Source: a virus
Direction: 5' to 3' (one strand)
Length of the DNA stretch: 23,720 nucleotides
IMG/VR virus record: IMGVR_UViG_3300034980_000795
Location: 1 to 23,720 of that record
Shown here: positions 1 to 8,104 of the stretch, piece after piece
Numbering within the stretch: position 1 is the first letter of the stretch
How the letters are laid out: each line of letters opens with the position of its first letter
The notes under the pieces: generated by a model
Told to the model about the DNA's origin: nothing
Seen by the model: the letters and a program-made list of their open reading frames with translations, nothing else
Database searches by the model: none
Program-made: the position numbers and the translations under genes

Positions 1-530
1 CCTGGCGGCCTCTGCGCCCGGTCCCCAAACCACCAGAGTGTTGCTGCCGTCGCCGCATAGATCGCTGAGTTGATCACATAGGTGGTCATCAATGCCGCGT
101 CCTCTGCCGGAATTAACCCTGCTTCAGCACGACGGAGCATCCAGGCGAACGCGATCATCGCGATTACCCAGAGCAATGGTGTGAGCACCGGACGCACCAT
201 GGACCGTACAGCGTTCGCCCAGGCCGGAACATTGGTCGTTGCCGCATCTGACACATGAGACGCCTGGAGCCCCGCCCAGCTGCCCTGAGTCCGCGCAATG
301 GCGATCTCGTTCTCCGTTTCGGCCGTATTGGTTAAACGGCTTTCACGCAGCAGCTCAAGCTCATGGCCACGCACCCGGCTAAACTCTTCGTTCGCCAAGG
401 CCCGGTCCTGTCTGGCTTCTCGACGTTCAAAGATCGAGAACACCCTGCCGGCCAGTGATCCAAGAATACCTGTGAGCCCGCCAGTCATGGCTGCGGCCCC
501 TACTCCAACTACGTCAGAAATTGCGTCCAT
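1..530 (-). CDS. Phage membrane protein of the lysis region, possibly GTA 3TM-holin-like (partial, C-terminus cut by window edge)
   Basis: I translated this directly from the minus strand: the ATG at 530 opens a frame that stays open to base 1, about 176 codons, with the C-terminus outside the window. A GGAGG sits 10 bases before the ATG, and the start lies inside the end of the M15 endolysin gene (22-base overlap). The protein begins with a Gly/Ala-rich segment, followed by a charged, probably helical stretch (about residues 30-80, many E and R). Two hydrophobic segments follow around residues 115-130 and 148-168, ending near WWFGDRA. Proteins of this build, with a helical N-terminal half and a membrane C-terminal half, are common beside alphaproteobacterial phage endolysins, and some are annotated as GTA 3TM holins. 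Position beside an endolysin and a second holin-like gene supports a lysis role (holin, antiholin or spanin-like). The exact role is inference. Confidence 0.65.
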   Translation of the reverse strand, partial: MDAISDVVGVGAAAMTGGLTGILGSLAGRVFSIFERREARQDRALANEEFSRVRGHELELLRESRLTNTAETENEIAIARTQGSWAGLQASHVSDAATTNVPAWANAVRSMVRPVLTPLLWVIAMIAFAWMLRRAEAGLIPAEDAALMTTYVINSAIYAATAATLWWFGDRAQRPP

Positions 531-976
531 TGTTTTCTTGCCTCCGGTGATGAAAACCAACGCCGTCCGGAACCGTCCGGTTTGATGCGTTGATCGATGT
601 GAAGAAACGTCCGGTAAAACCCGAACGAAGTGAACCCGCCCGCCTTGCAGGCGTCGAGCAGCTCGCGAGGATTGTGATCGTCGAGAGCCAGGTCTGCTGC
701 GATCAGTTTGTGTTGGGAAAGCGCTGCCCCTCCAACATAGGCATTGCGAAGTGCGCATCGATGAGCCGAGTTCATTCTGAGGGGCGCTCCAAGTCGGCTT
801 CGAACCACCTGCAGCCCATCAAAGAAGTCCGGGTCGTAGTAGAACTCGCCCCGGCAATAGTGAGGACTGTCGATCGGGCAACGACACGCCAATTCTGACG
901 GAGTGAAGTTTGGCCATCGGTGTCGGTCCCAAGGCGCATCTTGCCAACGCGAGAACAAACGTATTTGAAACGTCAT
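509..976 (-). CDS. Endolysin, peptidase M15 (D-Ala-D-Ala carboxypeptidase-like) family
   Basis: A 155-residue protein predicted to cut peptidoglycan peptide cross-links during lysis. The N-terminal part (WPNFTPSELACRC, residues 21-33) matches the usual start of the phage M15 family. The core shows SAHRCALRN (70-78), GGAALSQH (82-89) and FLHIDQR (124-130), which supply the expected zinc ligands His89, an Asp (Asp95) and His126. The spacing His89 to Asp95 is one residue shorter than the usual HxxGxAxD, and the conserved Gly is missing, so zinc binding may be altered. The ATG at 976 overlaps the stop of the upstream holin-like gene in an ATGA arrangement, and the 3' end overlaps the next membrane gene, so these are translationally coupled lysis genes. 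No signal peptide is visible, so export through a holin is expected. Confidence 0.85.
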   Translation of the reverse strand: MTFQIRLFSRWQDAPWDRHRWPNFTPSELACRCPIDSPHYCRGEFYYDPDFFDGLQVVRSRLGAPLRMNSAHRCALRNAYVGGAALSQHKLIAADLALDDHNPRELLDACKAGGFTSFGFYRTFLHIDQRIKPDGSGRRWFSSPEARKQWTQFLT

Positions 977-1308
977 CGATCGTCCCTGCCCCGCAGGAAT
1001 TGGATCAACCTCTCGACCAGCCCATTCGGGTGCGTCTTGAACTGCTCAGAGAGCTCAATGAGCCCCTTGATGATGTTCTCGCCCATGATGGCTGAGGCCG
1101 ATGCCGCAGCCAGGTCCCAGCCAGGGGGCGTGCCAAACTCTTTGGCCAGCCAACCGCCCAAAAACCCTGTACCGACCGCGACAGGCCAGGTCACCAACGC
1201 GACCTTCCAGCTCTGTCGCCCAATGATCAGGGTCCGCAATGTCCCGGTCAGGGCCGATGCAATACCGATCGGGATAAATTCGGGCGGAATACGAAAATTC
1301 TCGAACAT
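973..1308 (-). CDS. Holin-like small membrane protein
   Basis: A 111-residue protein with three hydrophobic stretches, roughly residues 11-30, 36-55 and 66-82, then an amphipathic and strongly charged C-terminal tail ending RGRDDR. Size, topology and position directly before an endolysin fit a phage holin, which forms holes in the inner membrane to release or activate the endolysin. The ATG at 1308 is preceded by AAAGGA with about 6 bases of spacing. About 25 bases upstream of the ATG is the 3' arm of a strong hairpin with a run of six T on the coding strand, so the lysis genes are set off from the tail operon. The family cannot be named firmly from sequence alone. The assignment rests on context and topology. 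Confidence 0.65.
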   Translation of the reverse strand: MFENFRIPPEFIPIGIASALTGTLRTLIIGRQSWKVALVTWPVAVGTGFLGGWLAKEFGTPPGWDLAAASASAIMGENIIKGLIELSEQFKTHPNGLVERLIQFLRGRDDR

Positions 1309-1327
1309 CGGAAATCCTTTCAGGCAT

Positions 1328-1351
1328 AAAAAAGCCGCCTCGATGGGCGGC
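1328..1351 (-). terminator. Rho-independent terminator or intercistronic hairpin before the holin gene
   Basis: On the transcript strand there is a perfect 6-bp stem GCCGCC/GGCGGC with loop CATCGA followed by six T. It lies 58 bases after the stop of the large tail protein and its 3' arm ends 25 bases before the holin start. Loop and downstream context resemble the hairpin at 18581-18604. Confidence 0.8.
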
Positions 1352-1409
1352 CGGAGGGTTTCGATTAACGGCGCAGTCTACCGCCACCTCAAATTCGAAA
1401 ACGTGAAAG

Positions 1410-4400
1410 CTAGGCGGCCAGTTGAAGCTGCGCGCCCGCGCCAATTCCTCGTCCAAATGACGCGCTCATCTGATAAACGACAATATTGATATTTGATGGT
1501 ACGCTTCCAAAATCATCCACTAGCTGTGCTGACGGATAGGTCACCATCTCAGATTTTGAAGTCAGTGTTCGAAGCACAACCGCGCCATTCAGGATGTCAA
1601 TTTCATAGGCTTCGGTATCTTCACTAAGTGGCACTTCTGACAAACTCCAACCATCACCACCGATCCGCGTGCGTCGAATCCAATGGATCAAGAGATCACC
1701 GGTGCCATTCGTTTCAGCTCCGACTTGAACAGGCGACAGTGGCCGCAGCCCTTTACCAAGAAACGCTAGGCGATCACTTGCCGCATAGGCCGGATCGGTG
1801 ATCACTGTACCTTCGGGCCCATAGCGCCAATTTAGCTCAAGCCCCAATTCGTCAAGGCTGACCTCGAGAGGCACGACCGCACTCGACAGCAGCACAAACC
1901 TTGCGCCCGCTGCGATAGGAGATTGCATGGCATGCTCGGTGCCGTGTTGCCCTCGCAAGAGCCTGGTCAATTTATAGTGTCCGGGAGAGATCAACTCGGC
2001 ATCGACAAACGAAACCAGCTCAATTTCCCCAACGCCATTGATCACGGCCGCGAGGTTTGAACCCGCGAGGATTTCGGCATCAGACTTCGATGACAATGTG
2101 CCATCGTATAAATCAACCCAAAGCTCATTGCCGTCATCCCAACGCCCGGCCGGTCCCTCGTAAAGATCAAAGGCCAGCACACCAATTTTCGCGGCTTGCG
2201 AAAGGCTCTGTTGCAATACGAAGCCTGATTGAGATTGGCTTTTCCAAAACTGAATTGCGCCCGGCCAAGGCGAGGAATATGCCGCCACATACGGCCGGTG
2301 CAAATCTGTTGTAGCGGCAAGAATCGGCCCATCCAGGAACACCACTTCAGGCGGACCATAAACCACAGGAGCAAGCATAAACGAAGCACGACTTGTGCCA
2401 TTATTCGGAGTGTAAAGCGCAGCGTCATAGCCCGCGAGTTCAACCGGCCTGGCACCCGCGTCGCGCGTTGAAACGACCAGGAAGTCTCGCGAGTATCCAC
2501 CCAGTGTCAGGTCGACAACATCGGTCGCTTCAATTGCAATCATCGAGGGAGCCAGCGCTATGCTCATGCGCTCACGGGCGCGCCATTGTTCCATCAGCCA
2601 GGATTGAGCGATCGCCGAAGCCTGGCCTGAATCGATTGAGAGATTGAATGCGCGGGTCGTAACCCGCTTGGAGAGCCCCGCTTGCCTTTGAGCTTCAACG
2701 GTCAGGTTTCCATAATCATCATCACCATCAACAAAGGTGAAGCGCGCCATCATTGGCAATTCTGTTTCCTGCCCCCGCGTTGCTTCCCAGTCGGACGAGT
2801 TCCCATCCAAAGCAACCACATCATCTTCAGTCAAAGAAATTGCCGCGTCCTGTCCGCGATGCACAAATTTGATCTCAGCGCCGCTTTCAACAGCGTCGAA
2901 ATTAAAGGCCAGCATTAGCGGTTCCAGGCTGGCTCGCACGCTCTCAACGTCATTGATGATGTAACCATTCACGACCCCGTTTAAATTGACGACATTGAGA
3001 TCAATGAAGTCGGCAGAGGCCGCAATTTCCGTCACGATTGCGGCCAGATCGCCGCGCCCCATCCTTCCGGTGATCCAGTGACCCAGTGACCAATTCTCGC
3101 CATCGCTCCAAACGTCAAGCCGATTAGGGAAATCGGGATAAGGCCTTGCATCCCAGGCCCAGATATAGACGCGGTTAACATCGATCATCGGCGCGGCATA
3201 AACGGATGATGTCGGATTATTGCCGCTGGCAACCTCGAAATACGTCAATGACGCTTCGATGAATCGCCTCTGCATCAGATCGTCACGATTGCCTCTCGAG
3301 TAGAATGGTACCGCGCTCTCTGAAGACTTCGGATCAACAAACACATTGGGCTGGTTAGCCCCCTTGTCGACAGATGGACAGCCGATCTCCGTGAACCAGA
3401 TCGGCTTTGATTGCGCGATCCAACTTGTCGGCGATCCATTCTTCACACCAGACGGCCGATCATGGTGCGCGTTGAGCCACCAGTTTTTGATATCCTTGTA
3501 TCGAAAAACCCAGGGTTCACTATAGGCACCATCGGTTATCGTGGTTCGCGCTTGAGCGTCGCGAGCGGCTTCGCTGGCATAATACCAATCATAACCCTCA
3601 CCGCCCTCGATATTCGATTGCAGATAGCCGCGATCATAAATCGAATCCCAACCGCTCAACGCGTCAATGTGGCCTGCGCCATCGCGCCAATCTGAAAGCG
3701 GCATGTAATTATCAATGCCGATAAAATCGGTGTTCGCATCTGACCAAAGCGGATCAAGATGAAAGAAGACATCGCCGGAACCATCGGCCGGATGATGGCC
3801 GAAATATTCAGACCAGTCAGCCGCGTAAGACAAATTGACCGACGCCCCAACTATCGCGCGCACATCAGCCAGCAATGTGATCAGTGCGGCAACAGCCGGG
3901 TAAGCGCCGGTGTTGTCTCGAATTTGTGTCAGCCCGCGCATTTCAGATGCGATCAAGAATGTGTCGACGCCACCCGCCGCCACGCACAGTTTTGCATAGT
4001 GAAGAATGAAGCGGCGAAAGCCCCAATCAGCGCCGCCCGTCCAGGACACAACTTCACCGTTGACGGAAAAGTCCGCCGCTACGGCAGAGCCGAAAAAGCT
4101 TGTGACTTGCGTGGCTGCAGCGGCGGTCTTGTCGGCTGTTCCCGCTTGTCCGGCCGCAGGCATGCAGGTGATGCGACCGCGCCAAGGAAAGGCTGATTGC
4201 TCAACGCCGCCATAGGGATCGGTCAAGGCATTGCCGGTTGGAACGTCCATCAAAATGAATGGGTAAAACGTGACGACATAGCCGCGAGCCTTTAGCTCCT
4301 GGATCGCCGCAACAACACAACCATCCGAAGGTGTTCCGCCATAAACCGCCTTGCCGTCAGCATCGACCGACATGAGGTGCGCGTTCGCACGATCGACAGC

Positions 4401-5330
4401 ATTTACAAGCCAGGTTTCGGGCGATGTAGTCTTGCTCAAAAGCTCAACCCCAGGCCTAAACTCGATGTTGCCGCATCGCAGGTCATCACCGAACCAGGTC
4501 ACGACCAGGGCGACATTGCCAACGCCCGGCAATTCATCACCGAGCTGATCCAGGGCCACCAGCATGTCAGGCTTACCATGCAATGAGTGAATGGTTTCCG
4601 GCGCAACACGGCCAGGCCCTAACTCTTGAATGATGACTTGATCGGAATAGACGAATTCTCCCGAAGCCGGAATGAGATCAACGGCCTTAATCAGACTTTC
4701 GGCCTTGTCACTTCCGCCCGCGCTTTTGATAATCTCAACATTGATTTGCGGAATTCTATTTCCAAACTCTTCAAGCTCAAGGTCTTCAAAAACGATATAG
4801 GCAAGGCCGCGATATGCCGGAACATAATCGCCACCTTCAATAGATACGATGAGAGGATCGGGCTCTTGTGTCTCGTCACCTTTATAAACCCGGTAGGTGA
4901 CATTTTGGAGATCAAACGGCTGACCATCAGCCCATAAACGACCGATGCCGTCGATCACACCTTCGCAAAGCCCTATCGCGAAGCTGGCAGAATACAGATA
5001 GCTAGTCGTGGTAGCACCGCCGCCACCGCCGCCCTTGCCGCCGCCTTGGGTTTCCGTGACCTGGCGCTCGCGAAAGTTGGTTGCCCAAATACATTGCCCG
5101 CCGACACGCATCCGCCCGAACAAGCGCGGAATGCTGGCCCCTTCTGTCGACGCCAGCGCATGCAGGTTTTCTAGGCGCGCTCCATAGGCACGTTGCTCTG
5201 TGCCAAAAAGCGCATTGTCGATCGCAGAACCAGCCAAGGCCGCACCGGCGTTTAGGACCGACTGCATCAGGACATTATTCATGCCGCTTGTTGCGGCTTG
5301 AGAAGCAATGGTTAGAGCGATTTGGGCCAT
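1410..5330 (-). CDS. Large tail tip / host-specificity protein, GTA gp15-like, with TIM-barrel-like domain
   Basis: A 1306-residue protein matching the architecture of the GTA ORFG15 tail protein, which forms the distal tail tip and contacts or degrades the host surface. The N-terminal part (residues 1-90) begins with a short hydrophobic alanine-rich region. A glycine run lies at about 96-105. A phage-tail domain spans about 110-420. A glycoside-hydrolase-like TIM barrel covers about 430-740, with ASEMRGL near 461, FIGIDNYMPLSDW near 536-548 and PIWFTEIGCP near 643-652 (Glu648 is a candidate catalytic acid). The C-terminal half is beta-rich and ends in a typical phage tail/Rcc01698-like region. 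The start ATG at 5330 overlaps the NlpC/P60 gene by 19 bases, and no good Shine-Dalgarno is visible, so translational coupling is likely. It is the last gene before a terminator. Length is close to that of GTA homologues. Confidence 0.9.
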   Translation of the reverse strand: MAQIALTIASQAATSGMNNVLMQSVLNAGAALAGSAIDNALFGTEQRAYGARLENLHALASTEGASIPRLFGRMRVGGQCIWATNFRERQVTETQGGGKGGGGGGATTTSYLYSASFAIGLCEGVIDGIGRLWADGQPFDLQNVTYRVYKGDETQEPDPLIVSIEGGDYVPAYRGLAYIVFEDLELEEFGNRIPQINVEIIKSAGGSDKAESLIKAVDLIPASGEFVYSDQVIIQELGPGRVAPETIHSLHGKPDMLVALDQLGDELPGVGNVALVVTWFGDDLRCGNIEFRPGVELLSKTTSPETWLVNAVDRANAHLMSVDADGKAVYGGTPSDGCVVAAIQELKARGYVVTFYPFILMDVPTGNALTDPYGGVEQSAFPWRGRITCMPAAGQAGTADKTAAAATQVTSFFGSAVAADFSVNGEVVSWTGGADWGFRRFILHYAKLCVAAGGVDTFLIASEMRGLTQIRDNTGAYPAVAALITLLADVRAIVGASVNLSYAADWSEYFGHHPADGSGDVFFHLDPLWSDANTDFIGIDNYMPLSDWRDGAGHIDALSGWDSIYDRGYLQSNIEGGEGYDWYYASEAARDAQARTTITDGAYSEPWVFRYKDIKNWWLNAHHDRPSGVKNGSPTSWIAQSKPIWFTEIGCPSVDKGANQPNVFVDPKSSESAVPFYSRGNRDDLMQRRFIEASLTYFEVASGNNPTSSVYAAPMIDVNRVYIWAWDARPYPDFPNRLDVWSDGENWSLGHWITGRMGRGDLAAIVTEIAASADFIDLNVVNLNGVVNGYIINDVESVRASLEPLMLAFNFDAVESGAEIKFVHRGQDAAISLTEDDVVALDGNSSDWEATRGQETELPMMARFTFVDGDDDYGNLTVEAQRQAGLSKRVTTRAFNLSIDSGQASAIAQSWLMEQWRARERMSIALAPSMIAIEATDVVDLTLGGYSRDFLVVSTRDAGARPVELAGYDAALYTPNNGTSRASFMLAPVVYGPPEVVFLDGPILAATTDLHRPYVAAYSSPWPGAIQFWKSQSQSGFVLQQSLSQAAKIGVLAFDLYEGPAGRWDDGNELWVDLYDGTLSSKSDAEILAGSNLAAVINGVGEIELVSFVDAELISPGHYKLTRLLRGQHGTEHAMQSPIAAGARFVLLSSAVVPLEVSLDELGLELNWRYGPEGTVITDPAYAASDRLAFLGKGLRPLSPVQVGAETNGTGDLLIHWIRRTRIGGDGWSLSEVPLSEDTEAYEIDILNGAVVLRTLTSKSEMVTYPSAQLVDDFGSVPSNINIVVYQMSASFGRGIGAGAQLQLAA

Positions 5331-5791
5331 GAGTCAGGAAACCTATAAGCGAACGCTGTTCGCGCCTTGAGCGCACGATCAAGCTTTCGGCGCGCTACGC
5401 CGCCTATTTCTCGTGCATCGATTATTTGCCCGTCGCGCCACGGCTTACCGGGTTTGCTGGTCGGACATTCCAAGATGGCGATATGCTTTGCAGGCGGCCG
5501 GCGCATCATCGCGAACAAAAACAAGTCGCCGGCAATAGCCTCTTCAATGGGCACAGCCGTAAATACTTTCGCCAAGCCTTCGGAGAATTGCTCTTTGCCT
5601 TCGACTTCGTTCCAGTCGCGCGTATATCGCGGCAAGGCCTGTGCAGGGAGTCCGTACACATCGCTAATGATCCCACAGATCAAGCCGAGACAATCGGCCC
5701 CTACACCTCTCCTGGAGGCTCGGTGATGATACGGCGTCTGGAGCCATTTGTTCGCGGCGGTCAAAACGCTGAGCCGCATCGCCGAACTCAT
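5312..5791 (-). CDS. NlpC/P60 family tail peptidase, GTA gp14-like
   Basis: A 159-residue cysteine peptidase of the phage/GTA NlpC/P60 type, a tail-associated enzyme that opens peptidoglycan during DNA entry. The catalytic Cys is in GADCLGL (Cys34), and the His is in AKHIAIL (His103). The ATG at 5791 is chosen because it overlaps the stop of the DUF2793 gene as ATGA. The same frame runs open further upstream to 5944, but those residues duplicate DUF2793 coding sequence and look non-coding. Its place between the DUF2163 hub and the ORFG15-like tip protein is the standard GTA order, apart from the inserted DUF2793 gene. The 3' end overlaps the next gene by 19 bases. Confidence 0.88.
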   Translation of the reverse strand: MSSAMRLSVLTAANKWLQTPYHHRASRRGVGADCLGLICGIISDVYGLPAQALPRYTRDWNEVEGKEQFSEGLAKVFTAVPIEEAIAGDLFLFAMMRRPPAKHIAILECPTSKPGKPWRDGQIIDAREIGGVARRKLDRALKARTAFAYRFPDSWPKSL

Positions 5792-6525
5792 GATTGCGGA
5801 ACCGTTGGCATGTAGTAGCAAATCGCGATGCGAACCGATCCGTCCGTGAAGTTGCCGCCGCTCGCCGTCAAACGGATTGGCGTGTCGGCGTAGAACGCAG
5901 TCGGGCCGATGACGCCAAGATTGACCCCATTCAGGCCAGACCAAAGACCCGAGCCAAACTTGGAGACCTGCGATGCGGTGCCGACGCTAAAGCTCGAAGC
6001 CCCGGTGATCGCCAAAGTCACACGCTCGGACACGTTGAAGACGATGGCCCCATTCGGAATTTGAATTGATGAATCCACATAGGCCCCGGACAGGCCCGTC
6101 AACTCCTCTTCGACAACTTTCAGCTCGAGAGCCGCGCCGTTGGCGCTGGTAAGCTTGAAGGCCTTGAACGTTTCAAACAGCTCACTTTCAAGCTCCCAAG
6201 CAGAACCCGTCCAGACAACGAAATCGGATTCATCCGCGACGAAAAAGCGCCAACCATTGCCAGGCGTAATAAATTGCCAGGAGCCATCGCGATAATACGC
6301 CAGATGCAAATCCGTTTCGCTGCCCCATTCGGTGCCGGTCTTGCCCGCTGGCATGATGTAGAGAACACCGTCGACAGGCGAACCAGGCTCGGCACTTGTT
6401 GACCTGGACGCCGCATCACCTTGAATCAGACCATCAAGCAAACGCAGCGCATCATTGACCGTGACATGCTTTTGAGATTGGGAAGCCGAGAGATAGGTGA
6501 GTCCCAAATTTGCTGATGTCGTCAT
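5788..6525 (-). CDS. DUF2793 tail protein, probable tail fibre or receptor-binding component
   Basis: A 245-residue protein with the DUF2793 signature at its N-terminus: LGLTYLSASQSQKHVTVNDALR near residues 7-28, then a beta-rich GTEWGSE...LAYYRDGSW region. The C-terminal 90 residues, ending CYYMPTVPQS, are beta-rich and low in charge, as in short fibre or receptor-binding domains. The start is set at ATG 6525, because AGGAG lies 8 bases upstream. A TTG at 6531 would leave only about 2 bases of spacing. The gene sits between the DUF2163 hub and NlpC/P60 genes, where the classical GTA cluster has no gene. DUF2793 proteins are known as phage or GTA-associated tail proteins in alphaproteobacteria. 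A host-recognition role is inference. Confidence 0.85.
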   Translation of the reverse strand: MTTSANLGLTYLSASQSQKHVTVNDALRLLDGLIQGDAASRSTSAEPGSPVDGVLYIMPAGKTGTEWGSETDLHLAYYRDGSWQFITPGNGWRFFVADESDFVVWTGSAWELESELFETFKAFKLTSANGAALELKVVEEELTGLSGAYVDSSIQIPNGAIVFNVSERVTLAITGASSFSVGTASQVSKFGSGLWSGLNGVNLGVIGPTAFYADTPIRLTASGGNFTDGSVRIAICYYMPTVPQS

Positions 6526-6536
6526 GCTCAACTCTC

Positions 6537-7463
6537 CTATTCTTCAAAGTAGACATCGCCGCCATCGCCGCGACCGTGCCGAGAGCCACCCGAATTGGCG
6601 TTCTTGCGCTTGGCGATTTGTGTCATCGTTGCATCGCCAGGCATCAGCACAGCATGCCCACGAAAATTATTGATGTTGGAGAAGCGAACGCCGCACGTTA
6701 CGAGCTGCTTGTCGCAACCGGCCGTGAGAGTGAACGTGTCGAAGACAGCTATCTGATCGGGCGGGCGATCCCACAGCTCGAGCGAGACGACGCCACCGAG
6801 ACTTGAATGAGATCGAACATCAAAGCGACGGCCGGAATTTGTCCCGCTGGTGAATGTCAAAAGCCCGAATGTGAAGACCGCATCAGAAAAACCAGAAAGA
6901 CCGCTTGCTGTAAAAATTCGCTCATTCTCCAGCGTAGAAATTGCCCCGGTTCCCGCGTGCGCCGCATCGGTGAGATCAATGCCGCATTTGGCATCGCCAA
7001 GCACCGCGCCGCATGTCGGTAAATATTGTTGCCCAACGGGTTGATTGAGCCGCGCCGATAAGCCGCGCACTTCGGCTTCAAATCCGATTGGCCCGCGGCG
7101 AACCTCGCCGAGGTTTCCCTTGATCATTTGGACGAAAAGGGTTGGTTCTTCCCAGTCGACCCGCCAAATTTCAATTTCCGCATCATCGTACCGGCCAGCC
7201 TGAATATCCGACTCCTTGATGCGAAAGGAGGAGAGCGCGCCGAAAACTTCCAGGTTATCGGTTGCCAAACCGAGCGAGCCCTTGATCTCACTGGCTGTCA
7301 AACCGGTTTGCGGGCTGAATTTTATTCCTTCTACGAACAGAACTTGGTCATGATCGGTAAAACCCATCACTTCGCCATCGGACAGGGAGATTTTGAAGCA
7401 CCAGCACAAATTTGCTGTGCCGGCCTCCAGCTTTGATCGAAGTGGAAGCGGAACATACCTCAT
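6537..7463 (-). CDS. DUF2163 / BR0599-family tail hub protein, GTA gp13-like
   Basis: A 308-residue protein of the GTA ORFG13 family, which forms the baseplate hub under the distal tail protein. The N-terminal DUF2163 region (about 15-165) includes MGFTDHDQ and ASEIKGSLGL. The C-terminal phage_BR0599 region carries four cysteines: Cys151 (LPTCGA), Cys160 (AKCGI), Cys250 (AGCDK) and Cys257 (VTCGVRF). In siphovirus and GTA hub proteins such cysteines hold a 4Fe-4S cluster. All four are kept, so a cluster is expected here too. The ATG overlaps the stop of the DUF2460 gene by 4 bases (ATGA). The C-terminal tail is Gly/Arg/Asn-rich (about 286-303). Confidence 0.92.
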   Translation of the reverse strand: MRYVPLPLRSKLEAGTANLCWCFKISLSDGEVMGFTDHDQVLFVEGIKFSPQTGLTASEIKGSLGLATDNLEVFGALSSFRIKESDIQAGRYDDAEIEIWRVDWEEPTLFVQMIKGNLGEVRRGPIGFEAEVRGLSARLNQPVGQQYLPTCGAVLGDAKCGIDLTDAAHAGTGAISTLENERIFTASGLSGFSDAVFTFGLLTFTSGTNSGRRFDVRSHSSLGGVVSLELWDRPPDQIAVFDTFTLTAGCDKQLVTCGVRFSNINNFRGHAVLMPGDATMTQIAKRKNANSGGSRHGRGDGGDVYFEE

Positions 7464-8101
7464 TCACCAACCACCTCCACAAGTGAGATGTCGGGATACG
7501 CCCCCAAGCTACCCGTCTGCAAATTGGCGGGAAGATGGTCCGCGTCGAATCGGACCGGTACATCAAATTCAAATCCGGCACTGACCAACTCACCTTGCGC
7601 AGGCACTGATCCAGGCAAGAATGTGACCGCGCCAGACAACGCGTCGATTGAGAAATCGGAACCAATCGTTTTCTCAACACCAGCAACTGCTACCCGCACG
7701 CTTGCTGGTATCGGCTTGGTGATCGGGCGGTTCCAGGATGCGCTGCCTGAAGTATAGAGTTTTGTCAGATAGAAACAGGTCAGCACTCCGTCCCCAAAAC
7801 CTACTTCTTGATCCTCGGGGCTGATCGGTTCGAGTGATCCACAGGATTTAAAATCGGCCCAATCCTTGAAGCGAAACCCGTACCGGCGACCTCGTCGAGC
7901 ATTGAAGAACGCTGTCACTAATTCAAGTTCGTCAAGCTGATGAATGCCATAGCCAATATCGTAACGCTGCCTGGCATTTGCCCAAGGCGAATTGCGTTCC
8001 TCGCGACCACTGGCTAGCGCAACAATCTCGGTGCGCCATTGAGGTCCCCCCTTGGCATTAAGGGCTATATCGACGGGAAATCGTACGTCATGAAAGGTCA
8101 T
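7460..8101 (-). CDS. DUF2460 distal tail protein, GTA gp12-like
   Basis: A 213-residue protein of the DUF2460/TIGR02217 family, the distal tail ring that joins the tube to the hub. Characteristic motifs are FPVDIALNAKGGPQW near the N-terminus, GREERNSPWANAR (33-45) and FFNARRGRRYGFRFKDWADF (65-84), with GYEFDVPVRFD-like residues near the C-terminus. The ATG at 8101 comes 3 bases after the stop of the tape measure gene, so translation is coupled. The next gene overlaps by 4 bases. Length and position match GTA homologues. Confidence 0.93.
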   Translation of the reverse strand: MTFHDVRFPVDIALNAKGGPQWRTEIVALASGREERNSPWANARQRYDIGYGIHQLDELELVTAFFNARRGRRYGFRFKDWADFKSCGSLEPISPEDQEVGFGDGVLTCFYLTKLYTSGSASWNRPITKPIPASVRVAVAGVEKTIGSDFSIDALSGAVTFLPGSVPAQGELVSAGFEFDVPVRFDADHLPANLQTGSLGAYPDISLVEVVGE

Positions 8102-8104
8102 GGG

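Noticed and set aside
920-1489. Plus-strand open frame of 189 codons over the holin gene
   Set aside because: It runs through the holin-like gene and the terminator at 1328-1351. No ribosome binding site or recognisable domain.
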